From contig SESX01000006.1 of the NCBI GenBank assembly GCA_004367365.1, forward strand, positions 1-35,106: 35,106 nt of DNA. The letters run 5' to 3'. The first letter of the stretch is position 1; each line of letters begins with the position of its first letter. The notes beneath the pieces were generated by a model. The model had not been told where the DNA came from. It did not search any database and saw nothing but the letters and a program-made list of their open reading frames with translations. The stretch comes from Candidatus Acetocimmeria pyornia (lineage in GTDB: Bacteria; Bacillota; Sulfobacillia; UBA3575). A program made the translations under genes and the position numbers. Below, piece after piece: positions 26,237 to 32,996 of this stretch.

Positions 26237-27527
26237 TCTTATCACCTTTTTTTAAATTTAACCAAGGCATTGGATAAAACCTGTACGCAAAGAAAAACAT
26301 TAAACAGAACTGTGCTGCAAAAGCTAATACCGTAGCGTACGCAGCACCTAATGAGCCAAAGCAGCTAATTAAAAAATAGTTAGCAATTGCATTCACTATT
26401 AAGCTAAGAAAGGTGATAATCGCAATTATTTTCGTCTTGCCAACATGATAAATATATCCTGTTACCGTTTTCGTAAGACCATTAAACGTATAGGCCAGCA
26501 AAATCCACGGTATATATTTAACTGCATCTAGAAAGTTTTTGCCAACCAACAATGGAAACATCATATCTATAATAATTGCGAATGTAACAAAACAAACAAA
26601 CGACAATGCCCAGTAGATATAGGTGTATTTAACCATTATTTTTTTGGTTCTTTCAGAGGCATCTTTAATTTTTTGATAAAACACCGGGCTCCAAGCTTTA
26701 AGAAGCGCATCATGAATAATTCCAATAATCATTCCAAAAGAATATGCTACTGTGTACTTACCCGCTTCTTCAAGAGTCACCATTGACACCAAAAAAAAAC
26801 GATCAATTGAATTTATGCCCCACAGCCCCAAAGTGTGAAATATAAGAGGCAAACAATACTCAAGTATCTCTTTCAGCTTCCGCTTAGATATTTTAAATAC
26901 AACGTATTTTCTTAAATAAAAAAATGAAATTAACCCTGTTAGCAGCCCTGCCAGCAAACTGCCTAATACTTTACCCTCCCAATTTTGCCACCACAAAAGA
27001 ACAAATCCCAAGGGAATGATCCCGGCAAGTACAGCTTGAAGACCCTGTAATAACCCATAACGGACTGCTTTGCGTTCCATTTGCAGCATTGACAAATAAA
27101 GATTCATTATGCTGCCTGTTACGCCCAGCATAACCGCGGCCACTAGCGTCCAAGCTGGAAGATCCTGAAAGAAAAGCGCCTTTATTAAAAACAAAATCCC
27201 AAACGAAAGCAATGCACTTAGTCCAATAATTAAAAGCGAGTTTGCATTGTATTGGTATAACTCCCTTCTTTCGAATTGATGGTACTTAACGATTGTAAAT
27301 ATAAAAGTGTTGACACCGATGACAATGCTTAAAATACCAACGACTGCATTAAAAATTCCCAAGAACCCGTAATCTTCCGGCGTTAAGTACCTCGTAAAAA
27401 TTGGGATTAATAGAAAAGGTACCGCCTTAACAACAATGCTTGATCCGACATAAATTCCGGCATCAGCCAAAAATTTATTTAGAAAGACATTTGGTTTTAA
27501 AGATCCTAAGATCATTTCTGCACGCAT
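26217..27527 (-). CDS. wzx: Oligosaccharide flippase (Wzx, MATE/PST superfamily)
   Basis: This is a polytopic membrane protein of about 436 residues with twelve or more hydrophobic segments. Characteristic features are AGIYVGSSIVVKAVPFLLIPIFTR at the first helix, YLTPEDYGFLGIF (the 'yLspeeyG.l.' loop of PST transporters) and WGINSIDRFFLVSMVTLEEAGKYTVA in the middle. It would flip the lipid-linked repeat unit across the membrane before polymerisation by the ligase/Wzy-like protein at 17-18 kb. The gene starts inside the end of the aldolase gene. The ATG at 27527 abuts AGGAA, and an ATG at 27515 is possible. Confidence 0.88.
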   Translation of the reverse strand: MRAEMILGSLKPNVFLNKFLADAGIYVGSSIVVKAVPFLLIPIFTRYLTPEDYGFLGIFNAVVGILSIVIGVNTFIFTIVKYHQFERRELYQYNANSLLIIGLSALLSFGILFLIKALFFQDLPAWTLVAAVMLGVTGSIMNLYLSMLQMERKAVRYGLLQGLQAVLAGIIPLGFVLLWWQNWEGKVLGSLLAGLLTGLISFFYLRKYVVFKISKRKLKEILEYCLPLIFHTLGLWGINSIDRFFLVSMVTLEEAGKYTVAYSFGMIIGIIHDALLKAWSPVFYQKIKDASERTKKIMVKYTYIYWALSFVCFVTFAIIIDMMFPLLVGKNFLDAVKYIPWILLAYTFNGLTKTVTGYIYHVGKTKIIAIITFLSLIVNAIANYFLISCFGSLGAAYATVLAFAAQFCLMFFFAYRFYPMPWLNLKKGDKNAEVFK

Positions 27528-28248
27528 TTCCTAAAAATAAAATATCCAAACTGTAAGCAACAAACCGGTAACCCTGCTCTATTGCATTTTCCAAAGCCTC
27601 TATCTCCGGTTGTATTACATGAAGCCCTGAAAGGGCGTTAAGCCTTTTGCTTATATATTTAATCCTTTTTAACGCATCTACTACATCCCGATGTTCAAAA
27701 TCCCCGGGAACACCAAGCGAACCTGAAATATCATACGGTCCAATAATAAAGGCATCTACTCCGTTCACGGTCAGTATGCCTTCCAAATTGTTTACGGCAT
27801 CAATGTGCTCAATTTGAACTACAACAACACTTTCCTGTTCTACCCATTCTTTATATGCTTCAAAAGCAGCCCCGTAGCCCTGTGCCCGGGCAAGCCCGAC
27901 CCCCCTTGTTCCGATTGGAGGATACTTAACCGCACTTACAGCCCTTTCAGCATCTTCCTTACTGTTCACCATGGGAACAATTACACCATGTGCCCCTGCA
28001 TCCATCACTCTCTTAATTAAGTTAGCATCATTTTTTCCTACCCGCACCAGTGGTACACAACCGGCAAGCTCTATAACTTGAATCAAATGCTGGGCTTGAT
28101 GTAGGGTAATAGCACTGTGCTCCATATCTACCGTCAGCCAATCAAAACCGGCTTTAGCCATGATTTCTGCAATTACAGGGTGGCCAATGGTTATCCATGA
28201 GCCAATAGTTACTTCTCTATTGCGTAATTTAGTTTTCAAGCTTTTCAT
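27475..28248 (-). CDS. HpcH/HpaI-family class II pyruvate aldolase
   Basis: The protein has about 257 residues. It shows GSWITIGHPVIAEIMAKAGFD, TVDMEHSAIT (Glu metal ligand/His), PLVRVGKNDANLIKRVMDAG, AHGVIVPMVN, GTRGVGLARAQGYG, VVQIEHIDAVNNL (second metal-site Glu) and IIGPYDISGSLG. This is the HpcH/HpaI TIM-barrel fold that reversibly joins pyruvate to aldehydes. Its relatives are usually catabolic. Here it is embedded between a CMP-sugar synthetase and a flippase, so it may build a 3-deoxy-2-ulosonic acid. The ATG at 28248 has AAGGAG six bases before it and lies inside the end of the upstream gene. Confidence 0.88.
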   Translation of the reverse strand: MKSLKTKLRNREVTIGSWITIGHPVIAEIMAKAGFDWLTVDMEHSAITLHQAQHLIQVIELAGCVPLVRVGKNDANLIKRVMDAGAHGVIVPMVNSKEDAERAVSAVKYPPIGTRGVGLARAQGYGAAFEAYKEWVEQESVVVVQIEHIDAVNNLEGILTVNGVDAFIIGPYDISGSLGVPGDFEHRDVVDALKRIKYISKRLNALSGLHVIQPEIEALENAIEQGYRFVAYSLDILFLGNACRNDLRIFKTKCLSK

Positions 28249-29527
28249 TTTTTTCTCCTTTAGCAAGCCTGCATTCTAAAGCAGGAATATAAGATGGTGT
28301 AAGAGTATAATATTTCTTTCCCAACCTCTCGCCATAGTGAATTAAACCTTCGAGAAAATCACAGTGCTGCTTATAATAGTCTGTGTAAACCCGGTCTCTA
28401 AAAAATGACGGGTGAGTATCAAACACCGATTGCATAAGATCGTCAAATTGGGACGACGAACTATGTTTCCAGAAGTATTTTTCATCAGGCTTTCTTCCAT
28501 CTGCCCCGATAATATAAATCTCTTCGGCCACCGCTGATGCAACCGGAAGCATAAATAATGTTAAAATATTGGCCGAACCTCGAACATAAAATTTTTCACA
28601 ACTGGGGAAATTATAATTCCCTCCGCATACCGGCATACCAATAATTTTATTTTCCAGCTCAGGGTAATGAGCTAGGTATAACGGTACACTGCGTTCCGGT
28701 AACATGATATAGCAATCAAATTCTTTTATCGCCTCTAACATTAGCTTTCTAAATTCCGCAGAATAAAGGCATGGGCTAAAATGAAATACCGGATCAGCAA
28801 AAACCAGTAATTGCGGTTTTATATGCTGTAACAATGCCTTGTTTTTAACTATGCTGTTACAAACTACACAAAAACCGTCACTATAGCTAAATTCCACCGC
28901 CTGGTCAAGTGAAGGGCCGGTTCCGAATATGTAAGCCTTGTCATACCCACTATTCTTATTTATTAAGCTTTGATAATTCACTTTAGACAGTTCAACGATT
29001 AACCTCTTTTCTTCTTGCTCTAATGCGCGATAACATAAACTTCTATATACTTCACTTTCAACAGTAGAATAATATGTTGGATCTACTATTTCTGTTCTGG
29101 CAATGTGCGGCAAAACCTGCATGTCAAAAAGTTTATTTTTATCCCACACTAGAATAATGTCTGCTAGTCTTAAGCTTAAATCCTCTTCGCTTACCAGTTT
29201 GATATTAGTCAACCGTTTAATATACCTCTGCTGCTCGGCAGGAGCTCGCAAAAATGCAACATCTCTTTTTGTTATCCTGACATCCACAGGAATCACAATT
29301 TCAACCTGGGAGAAAGCGAAGTCAGGCAGATACCAGGCAGCCCTATTCACCAAGTCTGCGAGAACTTTTTCATCAGTAACTACAGGATAATAAATAACAC
29401 GCCTAATGACCTTTTCTTCATACTTGGTTACCACTTTAGCTGTTTTTCTAACACTCCGGTAGAAAAAATCTATCCCTTTCCTGACATTAATTTTGAGGTG
29501 TTCCCTGGGGGCAGTGGCTATACTCAC
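28229..29527 (-). CDS. DUF115/MptE-like domain protein (possible nonulosonate transferase)
   Basis: This is a protein of about 432 residues. The N-terminal 190 residues are unrecognised, with many charged helices and the dimer-like segment VTDEKVLADLVNRAAWYLPD. From about 198 it has AYIFGTGPSLDQAVEF, then CNSIVKNKALLQHIKPQLLVFADPVFHFSP and IYIIGADGRKP. That is the 'GPSL...' region of the DUF115/MptE-like Rossmann domain also found in flagellin Maf proteins, which attach pseudaminic or legionaminic acid. A role as transferase of the CMP-activated sugar made next door is inference. GTG (29527) overlaps the neuA-like stop as GTGA; a TTG at 29530 is possible. Confidence 0.65.
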   Translation of the reverse strand: MSIATAPREHLKINVRKGIDFFYRSVRKTAKVVTKYEEKVIRRVIYYPVVTDEKVLADLVNRAAWYLPDFAFSQVEIVIPVDVRITKRDVAFLRAPAEQQRYIKRLTNIKLVSEEDLSLRLADIILVWDKNKLFDMQVLPHIARTEIVDPTYYSTVESEVYRSLCYRALEQEEKRLIVELSKVNYQSLINKNSGYDKAYIFGTGPSLDQAVEFSYSDGFCVVCNSIVKNKALLQHIKPQLLVFADPVFHFSPCLYSAEFRKLMLEAIKEFDCYIMLPERSVPLYLAHYPELENKIIGMPVCGGNYNFPSCEKFYVRGSANILTLFMLPVASAVAEEIYIIGADGRKPDEKYFWKHSSSSQFDDLMQSVFDTHPSFFRDRVYTDYYKQHCDFLEGLIHYGERLGKKYYTLTPSYIPALECRLAKGEKNEKLEN

Positions 29528-30240
29528 CAATTATCGCCTACTCCCGCATCATTTTTTCTTCGGTATACCCGGTACAGCATTTCGGCCAAAATGAAATCAT
29601 GTTCTTCGTCTATATCTACCGCTTCCAATTTATCCATTTCAAACATTACCGGTCTCAAGCCAATGCGTCTGTTTCCACTCCGGCAAAAAGATGTCCTGGA
29701 AAAAATATATATATTAGAGTTTTCTTCATAAACGGGTTCCAGATCCTGTGTTCTGAGTAATTCTTGCGGGTTATGGTTAATAGGAGTACCATTTTTCCAA
29801 TAAAGCCGGGTTTGATAGCGAGTAACAGAAAATAGAGAGTCATGACTTCCTAGATTGGCAAAATAACATTCTATTGCTTTATTTATTGTTGTTGTCGTAA
29901 GTAGCGGGTTTGTGCTGTGGGTTTGCAAAAAATGCTCTTCTTCGCATTGTGAAATATCATAGGCAATGATATCATTCATCGGTACCATATCGCCTCTGAT
30001 AAATTCTGGCCTGTTTACTATCTTCACTCTATCGAAATTATTTAACGCATCTTCCGCAATACGCTCGCTATCCGTGTTAATAAGCACCTCTGAAACAAAC
30101 CTGGATGCAAGCAAACTCTCCATAACCCAATGATAAAGGGGTCTTCCACAAAAATCTCGTATGTTCTTGTTTGGAACACGTTCCGAGTGTTCTTTCATAG
30201 GAAGTAACGCGATAATTTTTGGTCTTTCTTCTTCTGCCAT
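29524..30240 (-). CDS. CMP-sugar synthetase (acylneuraminate cytidylyltransferase-like)
   Basis: This is a 238-residue nucleotidyltransferase. Its N-terminal loop IALLPMKEHSERVPNKNIRDF matches the 'R..S.RiP.KNi..l' CTP-binding signature of NeuA/KdsB/PseF enzymes. VSEVLINTDSERIAEDA, FLQTHSTNPLL (for the usual 'llqpTSPLr') and a C-terminal AVDIDEEHDFILAE metal-site block follow. It should activate a 2-keto-3-deoxy sugar acid as its CMP derivative. AAAGGAGG lies 14 bases before this ATG, which is long; an out-of-frame ATG sits closer. It is the first intact gene of the run after the dead CDP-sugar genes. Confidence 0.88.
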   Translation of the reverse strand: MAEEERPKIIALLPMKEHSERVPNKNIRDFCGRPLYHWVMESLLASRFVSEVLINTDSERIAEDALNNFDRVKIVNRPEFIRGDMVPMNDIIAYDISQCEEEHFLQTHSTNPLLTTTTINKAIECYFANLGSHDSLFSVTRYQTRLYWKNGTPINHNPQELLRTQDLEPVYEENSNIYIFSRTSFCRSGNRRIGLRPVMFEMDKLEAVDIDEEHDFILAEMLYRVYRRKNDAGVGDNW

Positions 30241-30271
30241 TATACTTCATACTTCCTCCTTTGTGTAAACA

Positions 30272-30730
30272 CTACAACGAGCGCGCCCGCGCCGAGTCAA
30301 ATATTGCATCCCGTGTTACCAGAAAGTTCCGGCGTTCACCAGCTTGTATATGCCGTTTTAGACCATGTCCTTTATTTGCCAAATTAGGTGCCGAGCAGGT
30401 GTTGTCCCGGCCGGGGTCGCAGCAGCAGTCCCGGCCCCAATCCCGGAAGGAGGTTACCAGTTGCTTGAGCTGGGGGTCGTTGGTGATCACCGCGCCGCCT
30501 TCGCCCATGGTGATGTGGTGCGCCGGGTAGAAGCTCTAGGTGCCGAGATGGCCGAAGGTACCGGTGTACTGCCCGTCTCACTTCGCGCCCAGGGCGTCGC
30601 AGTTATCCTCGATGAGCCACAGGTTGTGCCGGCGGGCAAGCGCCGCCACCTGCTCCAGATCAAAGGGAACGCCCAAGGTGTGGGCGAGGAAAATGGCCCT
30701 TGTCTTCTCCGAAATCGCCGCCTCCAGTTG
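30272..30730 (-). pseudogene. rfbH: CDP-6-deoxy-D-xylo-4-hexulose-3-dehydrase (RfbH/AscC), broken remnant
   Basis: One frame reads [34 protein letters not shown], stop (TGA, 30578-30580), DGQYTGTFGHLGT, stop (TAG, 30536-30538), [20 protein letters not shown] and [18 protein letters not shown]. These are hallmark blocks of RfbH, the PLP/Fe-S enzyme that removes the 3-hydroxyl in CDP-3,6-dideoxyhexose synthesis; the WGRDC..DPG.DNTC cysteines belong to its iron-sulfur site. Both ends are lost and two stops interrupt the frame. After the last Cys (30395) the protein runs into 40 unrelated residues ([19 protein letters not shown] and onward) to the stop at 30272, so it is also a chimera. Confidence 0.88.
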
Positions 30731-30830
30731 AGATAGTCATCCAAATAGTCGCCCAACAACCACCCCTGGCCTCAATTTCCACCCAAACCGATCTGTAAAT
30801 TCGGCTTTTACAATCACCAAATCGCCAATA

Positions 30831-31088
30831 TTACACGTCAAAGACGTCCTCCGCCGCGGTATCATCGTCCTTAAAAGCGCCCCTCTTGCTCAATCGGTTG
30901 AAATCCTCATCTGTCCAGTCTGCCACCCGGTACTCTGTCCCATTTTCGGCAATACATTCAACATACTGTATGGCCTCGCTCTCTACTTGATCAGGAGCAG
31001 CAGGGAAAACCAAGATCTCAACCCTTTCCCCCAATTCTTTAGGGATATGAATCGTCACCACACCATCCTTATTAACGCTTTTTATCAT
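30831..31088 (-). CDS. Small antitoxin-like protein (hypothetical)
   Basis: This is an acidic protein of about 85 residues: IKSVNKDGVVTIHIPKELGERVEILVFP at the N-terminus, then YVECIAENGTEYRVADWTDEDF and a strongly acidic tail. The N-terminal 'v..dG.i.ip.el..g..veV.vl' pattern resembles the DUF2281/AbrB-like antitoxins that precede PIN toxins. No toxin partner follows; the next bases downstream are the rfbH remnant. A PIN-domain gene lies about 1.6 kb away. The ATG at 31088 is chosen after GCAGG; an ATG at 31103 is equally possible. It occupies the place where rfbG would stand. Confidence 0.6.
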   Translation of the reverse strand: MIKSVNKDGVVTIHIPKELGERVEILVFPAAPDQVESEAIQYVECIAENGTEYRVADWTDEDFNRLSKRGAFKDDDTAAEDVFDV

Positions 31089-31121
31089 GCGTAGTGCCTG
31101 CATTTCACACTTCAGTAATTC

Positions 31122-31241
31122 TTACAATAGCATGTGCCAGAGGATCGGCTTGCCGCCGATCTCGACCAGCGGTTTGGGCCGGATTGTGGTCTCTTCGGCC
31201 AGCCGGGTACCCAAGCCGCCGGCCAGGATGACGGTTTTCAT
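31122..31241 (-). pseudogene. rfbF: Glucose-1-phosphate cytidylyltransferase, N-terminal 39 codons only
   Basis: An ATG at 31241 begins [19 protein letters not shown] and continues [18 protein letters not shown] before a TAA. This is the start of RfbF/DdhA, with the GGxGTRL nucleotide loop and the KP(L/M)VEIGGKPIL block, and then nothing. The rest of the enzyme and the following rfbG are gone. With the rfbH remnant it marks a lost CDP-dideoxyhexose pathway in the usual rfbF-rfbG-rfbH order. Confidence 0.88.
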
Positions 31242-31429
31242 CAATAATAGCCCCCTTGATTCAAGACACACAGCTCCGCCGGGGAAGAGCGTTTTTCCCT
31301 TACCGTGCGCTCCCCCTGGAAGGCGCTATTCCTTTGTAGTCGCCGTCTTAACATCACTCAGCAGCCTGGGGCGCGCCGCGGTTACGCCCCCGGCACACGC
31401 CGCAAGTGGCTTGGTTCCTTCATAATTTA

Positions 31430-31981
31430 TTACAGTGCTTCCAGGATGTTCACCCGGGGGATTCCGACCGGAACCGCTCCGGCATCCGCACTGTCCCAGG
31501 TGACCACCAAACAGTCGCCGGCAAACTGGCGGTCGCCGGCGGTAAATGGCGCTGGTTCACCCGGGGAGACGACCGTGTACGGCAAGTTCAGACTGGCGGC
31601 GGCGAGCTTCAGCATCTCCAGAACCTCGTCCGGCGGGCCGCAGAAGACCAGGCGCGGGGGCGCGCCGGTCAGGAGTGTGTGCCGGGACACCACCCGTTCC
31701 AAGGCCTGGTTGACCCGGATGATCCGCTGGTAGGAGGCCTTCAGGTACTGGTAGGCCAGCCTGGTCTTTTCGGCCATGCCCTGGGGCGTGAGCACGTACC
31801 GCAGGGTGCGGCCGTTCACCCGCTCGAGTTTCACCAGGCCCTTGCGGACCATTTTTTTGAGCAGGAGGTTGACGGTGCCCACGGAGAGACCGGTGCCCCT
31901 GGCGATCTGGCGCTGGGAGGTCCGGTCGGTGCGGGCGAGATGTGCCAAAATTTGGTACTCGCTTTGCACGCTCGCTACCAC
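31430..31981 (-). CDS. Winged-helix (MarR/ArsR-like) transcriptional regulator
   Basis: This is a protein of about 183 residues. The N-terminal 75 residues form a winged helix: EYQILAHLARTDRTSQRQIA, GLSVGTVNLLLKKMVRKGLV (recognition helix) and RTLRYVLTPQGMAEKTRL (wing and tail). The remaining 100 residues contain a Rossmann-like stretch (PRLVFCGPPDEVLEML ... CLVVTWDSADAG) that may sense a ligand. It stands at the head of the polysaccharide run, transcribed into it, with its own promoter and a palindromic operator candidate, so local and autogenous control are likely. The GTG at 31981 is used; a GTG at 31969 has a better ribosome site (GGTGG). Confidence 0.82.
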   Translation of the reverse strand: MVASVQSEYQILAHLARTDRTSQRQIARGTGLSVGTVNLLLKKMVRKGLVKLERVNGRTLRYVLTPQGMAEKTRLAYQYLKASYQRIIRVNQALERVVSRHTLLTGAPPRLVFCGPPDEVLEMLKLAAASLNLPYTVVSPGEPAPFTAGDRQFAGDCLVVTWDSADAGAVPVGIPRVNILEAL

Positions 31982-31986
31982 CGTTC

Positions 31987-32008
31987 ACCAATTAAACGTT
32001 CAATTGGT
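31987..32008. promoter_or_regulatory. 22-bp near-perfect palindrome, operator candidate of the winged-helix regulator
   Basis: The arms ACCAATTA and CAATTGGT flank a central AACGTT; only the pair 31994/32001 does not match. The site lies just downstream of the -10 element and covers the expected transcription start of the regulator gene, a typical position for autorepression. Binding by the adjacent regulator is inference. Confidence 0.65.
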
Positions 32009-32012
32009 AATT

Positions 32013-32041
32013 ACTATAGGGGGAAATGGAAAGGTTGTCAA
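32013..32041 (-). promoter_or_regulatory. Sigma-A-type promoter for the regulator gene
   Basis: On the minus strand TTGACA (32041-32036) and TATAGT (32018-32013) are separated by exactly 17 bases. This is a consensus -35 with a -10 one base from consensus. The start site would fall near 32006, inside the palindrome, about 25 bases before the GTG at 31981. It is the only clear promoter upstream of the polysaccharide run. Confidence 0.75.
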
Positions 32042-32076
32042 CAGTAACCGGACCCGTCTGGATAATGATGACAGGA

Positions 32077-32098
32077 ATTTGCCACCGCGGTGGCAAAT
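32077..32098. promoter_or_regulatory. 22-bp perfect palindrome upstream of the YdcF gene
   Basis: The core TTTGCCACCGCGGTGGCAAA is perfectly self-complementary and extends by one A/T pair on each side. It ends 11 bases before the ATG at 32110, where no Shine-Dalgarno is seen. It may be a repressor site or an RNA hairpin controlling ydcF translation. Confidence 0.55.
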
Positions 32099-32109
32099 AT
32101 CATTATTTT

Positions 32110-32715
32110 ATGAACACGAACACCCGGCGCAATCGAATCCTAATCCTTATCGCCGCGGTCCTCGGGTTGCTCCTACCGGCGGTCACCCTCGCGGCGGGAC
32201 ATCTCTTGGTCTACGACGAGGAGCCCCAGCCTGCCGATGTTATCGTCATCCTCGCCGGTGACCGTGGTACCCGAACCGAACGCGGCGCCGAACTTTTCCA
32301 CGCCGGTTACGCCCCGCGCATCATCGTCTCCGGCGGCCAGATCTACCACACCACCACCCAGGCCGGGCTCATGTGCGCCCACGCCGTCGAACTGGGCGTG
32401 CCGGCCGAAGCCATAATCAAAGAAGAGCGGGCCGACAGCACCGGGGAGAACGCGGTCTTCGTCCGGGAATTGATGGAGAGACACGGTTTCGATTCGGCCC
32501 TGGTGGTCTCTTCCAACTATCATATGCGCCGCGTCAAATTCATCTTTGACCGCGAGTTTCGGGACAGCGGCATCACCCTCACTTACTGCGCCGCCGCGGA
32601 CCCGCACTTCGACCCGGCCCGCTGGTGGGCAAACAACAAAAGCATTATGTACACCTTCACCGAGTACGTGAAGCTCATCGGTTATGCCCTGGGGCTGGAC
32701 AAGCGCTCTTCGTGA
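32110..32715 (+). CDS. YdcF/DUF218 family membrane-anchored protein
   Basis: This is a 201-residue protein. An N-terminal signal anchor (RILILIAAVLGLLLPAVTL, about 8-27) is followed by the DUF218 domain: ADVIVILAGDRGTRTERGAELF, APRIIVSGG, EERADSTGENAVFVRELM and ALVVSSNYHMRRVKFIF. The 'S..T.ENa' and 'SS.yHm.R' blocks are diagnostic of this family, represented by SanA/YdcF/ElyC, which is linked with envelope polysaccharide metabolism. It is the only intact plus-strand gene. The ATG at 32110 is chosen because the anchor starts there; an open frame back to 32026 crosses the promoter region. Its 3' end overlaps the convergent PIN gene by 34 bases. Confidence 0.83.
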   Translation: MNTNTRRNRILILIAAVLGLLLPAVTLAAGHLLVYDEEPQPADVIVILAGDRGTRTERGAELFHAGYAPRIIVSGGQIYHTTTQAGLMCAHAVELGVPAEAIIKEERADSTGENAVFVRELMERHGFDSALVVSSNYHMRRVKFIFDREFRDSGITLTYCAAADPHFDPARWWANNKSIMYTFTEYVKLIGYALGLDKRSS

Positions 32716-32996
32716 TGAATGTTGTATTTGGCGGCCAATCCGAGAGCCCGAGCCGTCAGATGGGGCGAACTGGGAACATCTTCCGCCGCGCAGTCCAAGA
32801 CTTCCTGCATAAACTCGACTTCTTCCAGTCGATTAAGGAATATCGGCTTGGGTAACACCTCCAGCCGGAGATAATCGCTAACGACCAACTCTCGCTCCGG
32901 ATCATCCAGTATTTCCATTGCCCGGCGTGAGGTAAGTTCATCACCCTGAAACGCCGCAATCAAAACACTGGCGTCAATATACGTGCGGACAGGCAC
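32682..32996 (-). pseudogene. PIN-domain protein, C-terminally truncated
   Basis: RTYIDASVLIAAFQGDELTSRRAM is the first strand and helix of a PIN RNase, with the first catalytic Asp. VVSDYLRLEVLPKPIF provides the second acidic position (Glu). The final portion stops at LGLAAKYNIHHEERLSSPRA, where a PIN domain normally has a 'D.lH..aa' block and a last acidic strand. Those last residues are antisense to the 3' end of ydcF, so the original end has been replaced. The frame is fused upstream, without a stop, to the DUF6431-like remnant; a GTG at 32996 could start the PIN part alone. Confidence 0.7.

Noticed and set aside
30365-30736. Plus-strand 123-codon frame in the rfbH region as a real gene.
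   Set aside because: The minus strand carries unmistakable RfbH motifs; the plus-strand product is their antisense.
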